A DNA stretch of 64,000 bases, taken from NCBI GenBank assembly GCA_001801025.1, contig MGWO01000013.1, forward strand, positions 202,476-266,475, in the 5' to 3' direction. Position 1 is the stretch's first letter, and each line of letters opens with the position of its first letter. The DNA comes from Gallionellales bacterium GWA2_54_124. Its GTDB lineage: Bacteria; Pseudomonadota; Gammaproteobacteria; Burkholderiales; Gallionellaceae. The position numbers and the translations under genes are program-made. Shown piece after piece: positions 27,532 to 36,188 of this stretch. A model generated the notes under the pieces. That model ran no database searches, had not been told where the DNA came from, and was given only the letters and a program-made list of their open reading frames with translations.

Positions 27532-29550
27532 TTAAAACTGATAACTTGCATTCAACGAAAAATTTCGCCCCTGCATCGGATAAGCGTTATACACGCCCGG
27601 CGTAGTAGTACTGGATACAGCATGAGTATAATACTGCCTGTTGAACAGATTATTCACACTCGCAGCCAGCTGCCACGCGCCTTCCCGATGAGTGAGTTTC
27701 ATATCCACCGTCGTGTACGCAGGCATTTTTTGCCCGAAAGTATTCGCCTGATCATTATCAAAATGTTGCTGGCCAACGTACATGGCGCTGCCGCTCAGCG
27801 AAGTTTTTTCCGTCAACTTGAGTGCAGTTGACAGCGCGAGCCGTTGGCGCGGCACCAAAGGAATATTATTGCCGGACACGTTTATCCCGCCATAAGTACC
27901 GTTAGAAAATTTAGCCACGGTATAACTGTAGGCTGCACCCACTTCTAGGGAATCGCTATAAGCGTGCGTGCTTTCGAGTTCAAGACCGTAACGGTGCGTT
28001 GGTGAAAGATTCATGTTGGTAAAGGTGATGGCATTGTAATGAATTTCATTATTCAAGTTCATCTGGTATACAGCAGCTCGGATCTTGTCCTTTCCGCTCT
28101 TGAAGTCTAGGCCAATTTCACTGTCCTGCGAGGTTTGCGGCTCCAGCATGGCAACTTTTGAATCAAAGAATGGCCCGCCGTACTGAGCAAAAATCTCATC
28201 CACGGTCGCAATCCGGAAACTACGACCAATTCGACCAAACACAGCCAGTTTTTGATTCAGGTTATGACGCAATCCGAATTCGTATGCATTCGCCGTCCTC
28301 ACCTGATTGTCCGAAGCGTAGGCGGCAGGATTGACCGCATCACGCGCCTGATAACTCACCCTTTGTGAACGCGCGCCCAAGGTCAGCTTGGTATCAGCCC
28401 CCAGTTGATTGACATTTTGCAGATATAACGCACGATCGGACTGCCCCGCCAGAAGCTTTGTCGTCGGCGTCCCAATGCTTGCCGGAGCGTTTGAACGGCC
28501 GGAATCATATTTCCAGTTGGACATATCCATGCCCACAGTCAACTCGTTTGCCGAGCCGCCTAGCTGGTAAGGCATCTTTATACGCGGAGTAAAGGAAAGC
28601 AGATTAAGCGCTGTATCCAGATACGCACCGCCAAACGCAGCGAAATAGGCCGTTCGTTTAGTGTCCCGATAAGAAAGCTCCCCCGCAAACTCACCGAACT
28701 CAAATTGTTGTGCAGCACCCAGACTGACATGCCCACCCTTGCGTGTACCATAATCAAGCGGCGTTGTTGTACCCCTGGGGTCAGTCAAGAGCTGATTAAC
28801 GCCCGTATTCGGGTTCACGCTCCGATTTCCCGGATATCGTACCGTCTGATTATCCGCACCGAACTTCATGAACGCATCACCCTGACCTACATCGCCCCGG
28901 ATATCCGCTTCCAGATTGTTTTGTGTGACATTGTTATTGGCGCGATAGTTGGCGGTATTCAAACCACTGGCCGTAACACGCATACCGACCCGGTCACCTG
29001 AACCTGAAAGCGCCAACTGCCATTCCCTGGCGCCATAGCTTCCTGCCCCGAGACTTGCAATGCCATGCAAGTCCTTGCCCGGATGTTTGGTCACGATGTG
29101 AATCGTACCCCCGCCAGCACCGCCTCCATAAAGTACAGCACCACTGCCGTTGACAATTTCAATGCGCTCTATGGAGTCGAGCGGAATGGCCGACCAGTGT
29201 ATCGAAGTCAGCTCTATATCATTAAGTGGCTGACCATCGAGCAAAACCAGCGTGTTTTGATTCCCTGTCATACCAAAACCGCGCATGTCGATCGCTAAAT
29301 CTGACGTGCCGTCGGTACTGCGCACATGAATACCGGCGTGTTGTGCCAGCAGGCTGGGCAATGTTTTGGAAGCACTCTTTTCAATATCAGCAGCGGTAAT
29401 GACTGTGACGTTAACAGCCGTATTTTCCGAGGTAGTTGCGAAACGTGTCGCCGTAACGACCACCTCATCAAGGCTTGAAGTTTCAGCAAAAGCTGCCGCA
29501 GGAAGTGTGATCGCACCGAACAGTGCGACGATAATAAGTTTTTGATGCAT
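27532..29550 (-). CDS. btuB: BtuB-like TonB-dependent cobalamin receptor
   Basis: Outer-membrane active transporter of about 672 residues. A signal peptide (LIIVALFGAITLPAAAFAE) is followed by the TonB box region LDEVVVTATR, then the plug domain (TLPSLLAQHAGIHVRSTDG, GFGMTGNQNTLVLLDGQPLND, IERIEIVNGSGAVLYGGGAGGGTI), then a 22-strand barrel ending in aromatic YQF. Assignment as cobalamin receptor rests on the clear B12 riboswitch immediately upstream; the barrel alone would not tell the substrate. ATG 29550 with GGAAT 6 nt upstream; the track start at 29646 lies in the leader. Confidence 0.9.
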   Translation of the reverse strand: MHQKLIIVALFGAITLPAAAFAETSSLDEVVVTATRFATTSENTAVNVTVITAADIEKSASKTLPSLLAQHAGIHVRSTDGTSDLAIDMRGFGMTGNQNTLVLLDGQPLNDIELTSIHWSAIPLDSIERIEIVNGSGAVLYGGGAGGGTIHIVTKHPGKDLHGIASLGAGSYGAREWQLALSGSGDRVGMRVTASGLNTANYRANNNVTQNNLEADIRGDVGQGDAFMKFGADNQTVRYPGNRSVNPNTGVNQLLTDPRGTTTPLDYGTRKGGHVSLGAAQQFEFGEFAGELSYRDTKRTAYFAAFGGAYLDTALNLLSFTPRIKMPYQLGGSANELTVGMDMSNWKYDSGRSNAPASIGTPTTKLLAGQSDRALYLQNVNQLGADTKLTLGARSQRVSYQARDAVNPAAYASDNQVRTANAYEFGLRHNLNQKLAVFGRIGRSFRIATVDEIFAQYGGPFFDSKVAMLEPQTSQDSEIGLDFKSGKDKIRAAVYQMNLNNEIHYNAITFTNMNLSPTHRYGLELESTHAYSDSLEVGAAYSYTVAKFSNGTYGGINVSGNNIPLVPRQRLALSTALKLTEKTSLSGSAMYVGQQHFDNDQANTFGQKMPAYTTVDMKLTHREGAWQLAASVNNLFNRQYYTHAVSSTTTPGVYNAYPMQGRNFSLNASYQF

Positions 29551-29710
29551 CGTTAATTCCCGAATAAATCCCAAGCGTCCCCGTTGGAATGTTGTATTTT
29601 CAGGAAATACTGCGAGTGAATGCGATGAAATCACGAGACGGAACAAGGCTTTCGCCGCGCTTTCTCATGAATTCCGATGCGCCGCCCGCAGCATCTCCCG
29701 TACCGTTGCG

Positions 29711-29906
29711 ATAAGGCCGGTATCCGGGCTCACAAGTCTTGATTTACCGCCTTCCCATGATGACTCACAGTGGCTCAATGGCAAATCCACACTCGACGAC
29801 CGTTGCGGGGGCAGCTCAGGCTTTGTCGCCAGCACAGGAAAATTTCCTGCGCCAAACAACGCACCTGCTTCCCGTTTAACTTGACTGCAAAGCAGCAAAG
29901 CACCTT
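29711..29906 (-). promoter_or_regulatory. Cobalamin (B12) riboswitch
   Basis: Reading the minus strand, the conserved elements appear in order: GGTGC...AGTTAAACGGGAAGCAGGTG, then GCCTGAGCTGCCCCCGCAAC, the B12 box GAGCCACTG, TCATGGGAAGGCGG, and the closing GAGCCCGGATACCGGCC. It sits 160 bp upstream of the BtuB-like receptor. High adenosylcobalamin would shut expression, probably by hiding the ribosome-binding site or by an attenuator downstream. The track ORF 29665-29898 is an artefact of this element. Confidence 0.95.
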
Positions 29907-29988
29907 AAAGCGGCGCACACTTTAACACGCGCGCCTCTCAGCACAAAACGGGTTTTTATAAAACGCTTCTAAATGCGCGTCTTAACAA

Positions 29989-30018
29989 TTGACTTTCCAG
30001 CACTTTTCAAACTATATT
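29989..30018 (+). promoter_or_regulatory. Promoter giving an apparently leaderless zapB-like mRNA
   Basis: TTGACT (29989-29994) and TATATT (30013-30018) are 18 bp apart. Transcription would begin about 7 nt past the -10 box, which is exactly the ATG at 30025. The TTG used by the ORF track as start (29989) is the -35 box itself. Confidence 0.7.
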
Positions 30019-30024
30019 AGCCGC

Positions 30025-30225
30025 ATGGAAAATGAACTAAATTTACTGGAGCAAAAACTCGGACAGCTGATCAAAATCAGCAGCCAGTTGCGCACGGAAA
30101 ACCATCAATTGCGCCAGGAACTGGCTCAGGCACAAAGCGATAACCGGCTATGCAATGACAAAATTGAAAGTGCGCGGGAGCGTCTGGAAAAATTGCTGCC
30201 CACCTTCCCTGAGGAACTGTCATGA
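30025..30225 (+). CDS. Small coiled-coil protein, ZapB-like (TIGR02449-type)
   Basis: A 66-residue protein that is almost entirely heptad-patterned helix (LNLLEQKLGQLIKISSQLRTENHQLRQELAQAQ). It resembles the short ZapB-like proteins that precede zapA in beta- and gammaproteobacteria and probably help organise the Z ring. The stop overlaps the zapA start by 4 bp. ATG 30025 is preferred over the track's TTG because it starts at the predicted transcription start, and the extra 12 residues are not coiled-coil-like. Confidence 0.85.
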   Translation: MENELNLLEQKLGQLIKISSQLRTENHQLRQELAQAQSDNRLCNDKIESARERLEKLLPTFPEELS

Positions 30226-30533
30226 GCGGCCAAAAAAACATGCTGGACGTGAAGATTCTCGATAGAGAACTGCGCGTTGCCTGCCCTGAAGATGAGCGCG
30301 AAGCTCTGCTGTCTGCTGTCGCCTACCTAGACAAAAAGATGACCGAAATTCGCGATGCCGGAAAAATCGTGAATGTCGAACGCATCGCAATCATGGCCGC
30401 GCTCAATATTGCGCATGAATTGCTTTCTACCAAAGTCGGACGCGGGGTTGACCTCTCGGACTTAACGCGTAGAATGACTGCCATGCAGACAGCGATCGAT
30501 CAGGCGTTAGCCGAACAGGACAATCTGTTTTAA
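30222..30533 (+). CDS. zapA: Cell division protein ZapA
   Basis: A 103-residue cytoplasmic protein that crosslinks FtsZ filaments. The N-terminal part (LDVKILDRELRVACPEDEREALLSAVAYLDKKMTEIRD) matches the ZapA globular head, and the C-terminal part (LTRRMTAMQTAIDQALAEQ) is a coiled coil. The segment VNVERIAIMAALNIAHELL is conserved in the family. It overlaps the upstream coiled-coil gene as ATGA and is followed 22 bp later by 6S RNA, the conserved zapA-ssrS arrangement. Confidence 0.95.
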   Translation: MSGQKNMLDVKILDRELRVACPEDEREALLSAVAYLDKKMTEIRDAGKIVNVERIAIMAALNIAHELLSTKVGRGVDLSDLTRRMTAMQTAIDQALAEQDNLF

Positions 30534-30555
30534 CCGGCCACACCAAGATTTCGAG

Positions 30556-30735
30556 TTGACCCCTGCGGTGTTCGTCAGACCCATATATTCTTTGAACCAA
30601 GTAACTTTACAGGTCGCGACCCACACGCCGTTGTTGTGAACGTCCCTTGCGGATGATCCTGATATGGCAGGGAAGTGACCCTCTTGAACCTTTAGGTTCG
30701 AGATGCTGGGTCAACGGCACAGGCGGGGGGCTTTA
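30556..30735 (+). ncRNA. ssrS: 6S RNA
   Basis: A non-coding RNA of about 180 nt directly downstream of zapA, the position of ssrS in many proteobacteria. The ends form a closing stem: CCCCTGC (30560-30566) pairs with GCGGGGG (30723-30729), followed inside by GTGT with GCAC. Internal segments resemble 6S: TGTTCGTC near the 5' side, and CTTGAACC...GGTTCGAGATGC on the 3' side. It would bind sigma70 RNA polymerase as a promoter mimic. Ends are approximate. The usual downstream ygfA gene is absent. Confidence 0.85.
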
Positions 30736-30740
30736 TTTAA

Positions 30741-30766
30741 GTGCGACCCTGCGGTCGCACTTTTTA
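30741..30766 (+). terminator. Intrinsic terminator after 6S RNA
   Basis: Perfect 8-bp stem GTGCGACC/GGTCGCAC with a CTGC loop, followed by TTTTTA. It ends the zapA-ssrS unit and faces the convergent DUF445 gene. Confidence 0.9.
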
Positions 30767-30819
30767 TTTGTCCCTCAAAAACAGTTGCGAACACGCCATA
30801 CAATCCTCGCGACAACGGG

Positions 30820-32073
30820 TTAACCGCCTATCAACTGGGTGACCGCATAGATTGCCAGACCGAACAGGCCACCGACCAGCGTGCCGTTGATGCGAATATA
30901 CTGAAGGTCGCGGCCCAAATACAACTCCAGCCGGTTAACCATCTCATTATCGTCCCAGTTGGCGAACTCCTCCCGAATCAAATCGCCCACTGCCCCCTTG
31001 TTAGCATTGGCGGCCTGAATCAATGCCGTCTGAATCTGATCATTGATCCACGAGCGCACGGCCTCATTACTCACCAACTGAGATTCAAGCTGATAAACCA
31101 GCGCGGCAATTTTTCCGGCAATCACCGATTCAGGTTCAGACATATCGCGCACCACCCACCCGCGCAACTGATCCCACAACGACTCGATCTGCGCTGCAAA
31201 TTCCGGACGACTCAATAAGGCTTCTTTCTGAGCGTTCATCCATGCCTGCAATTCGGGATCCTGTTGCAGTCGCTGCAGATAGCTTTGCACCTGCTCGTTG
31301 TATTCACGATACAACCCATTGGTTTCGTCCTCGGCCACCGCGCGCAACTTGTTGACCACCGCTGTGCGTATCGTCGGCACAAACGGCTCTATCATGCTCT
31401 GCACAAAGGCGTTATCGCTCCAGCCCTTGATAAAAGCCGAGATCGTTTCGTGATTGTCCGGATGATCCACATAGTCGGCAAACCGGTTCAGCCCGCCATG
31501 CAAAATCTTGTTGTGGCGCTCACCGCGTGTGACCAGCTCCAGACTGCCCGCCAGCAATCCTGAAAGGTCAATGTTCCGCAGCTTGCTGCGCGTCGCCTGT
31601 GCGATAAAATCATGAACTCGCCTATCGTCCAGCGCCTTCACGCCATAAATAAACCCCGCGCTTAAATACCCTGCCACCCGCTTGCGGTTATCTGGCAGCG
31701 TCAGCCACTGCGACAGATGCAGCGCAGCATCATAGCGCTTGAGTCGCTGCGCGATCACGTCCGCGCTCAAAAACTGCCCGACGACAAAATCCGCCAGACT
31801 ATCGGCAATGCTGCGTTTGTTGCGGGTCACAATCGCGGTGTGCGGAACAGGAATCCCCATCGGATGGCGGAACAAGGCGACCACCGCGAACCAGTCGGCT
31901 AGGGCACCTATCATCGCAGCTTCCGCAAAGGCCGCTAAATATCCCAGCGCGAATAACTTACCCAGAATATAAAAACAGGCCGCCAGCCCCAATAAACCGG
32001 CGGCAATCCATTTCATTCTGGCAAGATCTCGTGCTCTTGTGGTATTTTCAAATGCAGTTACGATATCGCTCAT
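30820..32073 (-). CDS. DUF445 family membrane protein
   Basis: A 417-residue protein. The N-terminal part holds two membrane helices (WIAAGLLGLAACFYILGKLF and AAFAEAAMIGALADWFAVVALFRHPMGIPVPHTAIV) with the family signature ADWFAVVALFRHPMG. A long helical, probably periplasmic, middle region follows, and a final membrane helix (GTLVGGLFGLAIYAVTQLI) with the ARIN-like motif YIRINGTLVGG. The function of this family is not established. The gene is monocistronic. Confidence 0.88.
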   Translation of the reverse strand: MSDIVTAFENTTRARDLARMKWIAAGLLGLAACFYILGKLFALGYLAAFAEAAMIGALADWFAVVALFRHPMGIPVPHTAIVTRNKRSIADSLADFVVGQFLSADVIAQRLKRYDAALHLSQWLTLPDNRKRVAGYLSAGFIYGVKALDDRRVHDFIAQATRSKLRNIDLSGLLAGSLELVTRGERHNKILHGGLNRFADYVDHPDNHETISAFIKGWSDNAFVQSMIEPFVPTIRTAVVNKLRAVAEDETNGLYREYNEQVQSYLQRLQQDPELQAWMNAQKEALLSRPEFAAQIESLWDQLRGWVVRDMSEPESVIAGKIAALVYQLESQLVSNEAVRSWINDQIQTALIQAANANKGAVGDLIREEFANWDDNEMVNRLELYLGRDLQYIRINGTLVGGLFGLAIYAVTQLIGG

Positions 32074-32275
32074 GATTTATTCTCGTTGTATCGTTATAGA
32101 ACCAGCCGCACAGAGTAACGCAACTTCTCAGTTCATGCCAATGAACACGAAGGCGATCGTTCGCGTATTATTAGCACCTGCTCTTTACACAGCACTACAC
32201 ACAAGGCATTACAAAATCGCAAAAAATTGATTTTTAAATACTATTTAACAACAACCCGACAATATAAAATATTCC

Positions 32276-32740
32276 ATGCGTTACTGGCTTATGAAATCCG
32301 AACCCGCCGACGTCAGCATAGACGATCTGGCCAGCTTCCCCGATCAAAGTGTCGCCTGGTATGGCGTGCGCAACTATCAGGCTCGCAATTTTATGCGCGA
32401 CCAGATGAGCATCGGCGACGGCGTGCTGTTTTATCACTCGAACTGCAAAATCCCCGGCATTGCCGGCATCGCACGCGTATCGACCACAGCCTATCCGGAC
32501 GCAAAACAATACGATAAAACCAGCAAGTATTTTGACGAAAAGGCCACCCAGGAGCAGCCCCGCTGGTTCAATGTCGATGTGCAACTGGTCAAAAAAATCC
32601 CGCTCATTTCGCTCAGTGAGTTGCGCCTGCACCCTGAACTTGAACGCATGCGCACTTTGCAACAGGGCAATCGGCTGTCCATCACGCCGCTCGATCCGGC
32701 CGAGTGGAATTACATCACCACGCAACTGGTTCGCGACTGA
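32276..32740 (+). CDS. EVE domain protein
   Basis: A 154-residue single-domain protein of the EVE/PUA-like fold. It has the diagnostic start YWLMKSEPADVSIDDL, then WYGVRNYQARNFMRDQMSIGDGVLFYHSNC and PRWFNVDVQLV. EVE domains are related to YTH and PUA domains and are thought to bind modified bases in RNA or DNA. The TauE/SafE gene starts 1 bp after the stop, suggesting co-transcription with the permease and relA. Confidence 0.92.
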   Translation: MRYWLMKSEPADVSIDDLASFPDQSVAWYGVRNYQARNFMRDQMSIGDGVLFYHSNCKIPGIAGIARVSTTAYPDAKQYDKTSKYFDEKATQEQPRWFNVDVQLVKKIPLISLSELRLHPELERMRTLQQGNRLSITPLDPAEWNYITTQLVRD

Positions 32741-32741
32741 T

Positions 32742-33533
32742 ATGGAATGGGCCTACCTGCTGCTGGGTGCAACCGTCGGCCTGCTGGGCGGACTGTTTGG
32801 CATCGGCGGCGGCACGGTGCTCGTCCCCGTCCTGCTGCTGCTGTTTGAAGCACAGCATTTCCCGCCCGAACACCTGCTGCATCTGGCACTCGGCACCTCG
32901 ATGGCAACCATCATTTTCACAGCCCTTGCCAGCCTCTATAAACACCACCAGCACAAGGCGGTTAACTGGGGCGTGGTGCGCACCATCACGCCCGGCATTC
33001 TGATCGGCACAGGCTTAGGCTCACTGCTTGCCACCAGCATTCCGCCCCATTTTGTCGGGATTCTATTTGCGCTGTTCGTCTACTTCGCCGCCGCACAAAT
33101 CCTGTTCGACCTGCGCCCGCCCGTCTCGCGCCAACTGCCCGGCAAACTGATCGTCGGACTGTTCGGTGTATTCGCAGGCACCGTGAGCAGCTTAGTTTCC
33201 ATCGGCGGTGGCACGGTTATCATCCCCTTCCTGTTGCGCAGCAACCTCCCCATCCGGCAGGCTATCGGCACCTCGGCAGCAATCAGCTTTCCGGTGGCCA
33301 TCGGCGGCACGATAGGCTATGTGGCAACCGGCCTCTATACCTCAGGACTCCCCCCGCTGAGTCTGGGCTACGTTTATCTGCCCTGTCTGCTCTGGACAGC
33401 CGCAGCCAGCGTCATCACCGCGCCGCTGGGGGCCAAAGCCGCACACCGGATGAATATAGGCGTGCTGCGCAAATTATTCGCCGTGCTGCTTTTGCTGCTC
33501 GCCACCAATTTACTCTTCAAGGTCTTAGGATAA
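32742..33533 (+). CDS. TauE/SafE (TSUP) family permease
   Basis: A 263-residue inner-membrane protein with about eight helices. The duplicated TSUP motif is present twice: GGLFGIGGGTVLVPVLLLL in the first half and VSIGGGTVIIPFLL in the second half. Members export or import sulfur oxyanions such as sulfite, sulfoacetate or thiosulfate; the substrate cannot be set from sequence. The track ORF starts earlier (32460) by reading through the EVE gene in another frame; ATG 32742 is the natural start. The relA ATG follows the stop directly. Confidence 0.9.
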   Translation: MEWAYLLLGATVGLLGGLFGIGGGTVLVPVLLLLFEAQHFPPEHLLHLALGTSMATIIFTALASLYKHHQHKAVNWGVVRTITPGILIGTGLGSLLATSIPPHFVGILFALFVYFAAAQILFDLRPPVSRQLPGKLIVGLFGVFAGTVSSLVSIGGGTVIIPFLLRSNLPIRQAIGTSAAISFPVAIGGTIGYVATGLYTSGLPPLSLGYVYLPCLLWTAAASVITAPLGAKAAHRMNIGVLRKLFAVLLLLLATNLLFKVLG

Positions 33534-35471
33534 ATGGTTTCCATTCTGAGCACATCATCACAAACCGATGCGATGTCCTGGCTGCATGGCCTTGCCGGTT
33601 TATTTTCACCTGACGAAATCGATGTCATCGCTCGCGCCTGCAAACTTGCCGAACCGCTCTACAGAGGACAGACTGAGCTCACCGGCACGCCGCTGATACA
33701 ACACGCGCTGGGATCTGCCTCGATCTTAATCGGCATGAACATGGATTATGAAACCATCGCGGCGACGATCCTGCATGCTGTTCCTGAGTATCTGGACGAC
33801 TGGTCTGAGAAGTTGCAAGCTGATTTTGGCGTTCCCGTCATGACGCTGGTCGAGGGCATTTCGCGTCTGGAACAAATCAAACAATTTCGCGAGTTGCGCA
33901 GTACTGACAAGAAAATCGACAACAACCAGCAAATCGATGTGCTGCGAAAAATGTTGCTGGCAATGGTCAGCGATATTCGCGTGGTGCTGATTAAATTAGC
34001 CGAACGCACCCAGACACTGCGCTGCCTGTCGGGGGCCCGTCCCGATGAGCAAAAGCTGATCGCTCAGGAGACACAGAGCCTGTTCGCGCCGCTGGCAAAC
34101 CGCCTCGGCGTGTGGCAGATCAAATGGGAGCTGGAAGATTTGTCCGTGCGCTATCTCGACCCTGCACTGTACAAACAGGTCGCAAGACTGCTCGATGAGC
34201 GCCGTGTCGATCGTGAACGCTACATCGATGACGTCGTACAGCAATTGAAACGCACCCTCGCCGCCGCCGGCATTGAAGCCGAGGTAACGGGCCGCCCCAA
34301 GCACATTTACAGCATCATCAACAAAATGAAGCGCAAGCAACTGGCGTTTGATGAACTGTACGACGTGCGCGCGGTGCGCATCCTGGTGAACGATGTGCAA
34401 AGCTGCTACGCATCGCTCAGTCTGGTGCATGAACTCTGGACGCCGATCGGCAGCGAATACGACGACTACATCGCGCGCCCCAAGAGCAACAATTACCGCT
34501 CGCTGCATACCGCGGTGATCGGCCCGCGCGAACAAAATTTCGAGGTGCAGATTCGCACCCGCGAAATGCACCAGTATTCCGAGTTGGGCGTCGCCGCTCA
34601 CTGGCGCTACAAGGAAGGCGGCAAGACGGACGCCAAACTCGATGAAAAAATCATCTGGCTGCGACAAATACTGGAATGGAAAGACGACCTGACGGATCGC
34701 GGCGATTTGCAGGCGCAATTCAAAAACGAGTTATTTCACGATCAGGTCTACGTGCTCACGCCACAAGGCCGCGTCGTTGACTTGCCCAAAGGCGCGACAC
34801 CGGTCGATTTCGCCTACATGCTGCATACCGATCTGGGACACCGCACGCGCGGCGCGAAAGTCGATGGCGCCATCGTACCGCTTAACTACAAGTTACAAAA
34901 CGGTCAGCGCGTGGAAATCTTAACCACGAAGCAAGGCGGCCCCAGCCGCGACTGGCTCACCCCTGCGCTAGGCTTTTTACAAGGTGCTAGAGCACGCGCC
35001 AAGGTGCGGGCCTGGTTCAAGAACCAGAACATCGATGAGAGTATCGCGCAAGGTAGAATACAATTAGATCGCGAATTGCAACGCCACGGCGTCATTTCGG
35101 TGAATCAGGAAAAACTCGCGCAACGCCTGCATTTTAATAAGCTGGACGATCTGCTCGCCGCCCTCGGTCGCAACGAAATCACCCAGCGCCGCATTGCAGT
35201 GGCGCTCAGCGCTGAACTGCCCAATAAAATAATCGCGATTGCAAAACCCGTGTTCAGAGCACCGGCGGAAAAACGTTCAGCGACAGGGATTTTGATCGAA
35301 GGGCTGGGCAATCTGGTGACCCGCCCGGCCAAATGCTGCAACCCCGCGCCCCCCGATGTCATCATCGCTTATGTCACACGCGACCGGGGGATCACCATAC
35401 ACCGTAAAGATTGCGCCTTCGCGCGGCAACTGACCAGCGACCGGTTGCTCAGTGCGCAGTGGAGCAGATAG
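33534..35471 (+). CDS. relA: RelA-type (p)ppGpp synthetase lacking the C-terminal ACT domain
   Basis: A long RSH protein of 645 residues. The HD region (residues about 40-150) is degenerate: where hydrolases carry HD it reads ILHAVPEY, so hydrolysis is probably absent, as in RelA. The synthetase domain is intact (GRPKHIYSIINKM, FDELYDVRAVRIL, KSNNYRSLHTAVIGP, QIRTREMHQYSELGVAAHWRYKEG). TGS follows (VYVLTPQGRVVDLPKGATPVDFAY), then the helical domain and the Cys-containing ZBD (KCCNPAPP...HRKDC). It stops right after this (LLSAQWSR), where E. coli RelA (744 aa) continues with an ACT/RRM domain. The stop is 3 bp from the convergent livF stop. Confidence 0.93.
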   Translation: MVSILSTSSQTDAMSWLHGLAGLFSPDEIDVIARACKLAEPLYRGQTELTGTPLIQHALGSASILIGMNMDYETIAATILHAVPEYLDDWSEKLQADFGVPVMTLVEGISRLEQIKQFRELRSTDKKIDNNQQIDVLRKMLLAMVSDIRVVLIKLAERTQTLRCLSGARPDEQKLIAQETQSLFAPLANRLGVWQIKWELEDLSVRYLDPALYKQVARLLDERRVDRERYIDDVVQQLKRTLAAAGIEAEVTGRPKHIYSIINKMKRKQLAFDELYDVRAVRILVNDVQSCYASLSLVHELWTPIGSEYDDYIARPKSNNYRSLHTAVIGPREQNFEVQIRTREMHQYSELGVAAHWRYKEGGKTDAKLDEKIIWLRQILEWKDDLTDRGDLQAQFKNELFHDQVYVLTPQGRVVDLPKGATPVDFAYMLHTDLGHRTRGAKVDGAIVPLNYKLQNGQRVEILTTKQGGPSRDWLTPALGFLQGARARAKVRAWFKNQNIDESIAQGRIQLDRELQRHGVISVNQEKLAQRLHFNKLDDLLAALGRNEITQRRIAVALSAELPNKIIAIAKPVFRAPAEKRSATGILIEGLGNLVTRPAKCCNPAPPDVIIAYVTRDRGITIHRKDCAFARQLTSDRLLSAQWSR

Positions 35472-35474
35472 CGA

Positions 35475-36188
35475 TTAACCGCCCAGATAGGCGCGCTGTA
35501 CCGCGTCGCTACCCAGCAAGTCAGCCGATGCACCCGACAGGGTAATCGATCCGCCCTCCATCACGTAGCTGCGCGAAGAGACCTGCAGCGCGAGTCTGGC
35601 ATTTTGCTCAACCAGAAGTATGCTCATACCCTGAGCCGCGACCTCACGGATCGTTTCAAAAATCTTCTTCACCATCAGGGGCGCAAGTCCCATGCTGGGT
35701 TCATCGAGCATCAACAGGCGCGGACGGCTCATCAAGGCACGCGCCATCGCCAGCATCTGCTGCTCGCCCCCTGACAGGGTACCGGCCAGTTGATCGCGGC
35801 GCTCCACCAGACGCGGGAACAAGGCATACATGCGCGCCAGATCGTCGTCAATCGCAGCATGATCGCGGCGACTGTACGCACCCATCAAGAGATTTTCGGC
35901 CACCGTCAGACGCGCAAATACGCCGCGACCTTCCGGTACCAGAGCAATGCCCATAGATACGCGCTGATGCGCGGGAACGGCGTTTAAAACACGACCATCG
36001 TAATCAATTTGCCCGCCAACTGGCGCGATGAGTCCGGCCAGTGCCTTGAGCGTAGTCGTTTTTCCCGCACCGTTGCTGCCGATCAGCGCGACCAGCTCAC
36101 CCTGCCCGATATGGAAATCGATCCCCTTGACGGCATGAATTCCGCCATAGCCGACTTCCAGCCCGCTTATTTCCAGAAGTTTATTCAC
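35475..36188 (-). CDS. livF: LivF, branched-chain amino acid ABC transporter ATPase
   Basis: One of two ATPases of a LIV-type high-affinity importer. Walker A is ALIGSNGAGKTTTLK, the signature is LSGGEQQMLAMARALM, and Walker B is RLLMLDEPSMGLAP. The LivF-specific start LLEISGLEVGYGGIHAVKGI is present. GTG 36188 gives 237 residues, the family norm, and overlaps livG by 8 bp with GGAG 6 nt upstream. The track start at 36275 lies deep in livG. Confidence 0.94.
   Translation of the reverse strand: MNKLLEISGLEVGYGGIHAVKGIDFHIGQGELVALIGSNGAGKTTTLKALAGLIAPVGGQIDYDGRVLNAVPAHQRVSMGIALVPEGRGVFARLTVAENLLMGAYSRRDHAAIDDDLARMYALFPRLVERRDQLAGTLSGGEQQMLAMARALMSRPRLLMLDEPSMGLAPLMVKKIFETIREVAAQGMSILLVEQNARLALQVSSRSYVMEGGSITLSGASADLLGSDAVQRAYLGG

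Noticed and set aside
29665-29898. ORF of 77 aa upstream of btuB on the minus strand
   Set aside because: It lies within the cobalamin riboswitch; conserved riboswitch elements explain the sequence.
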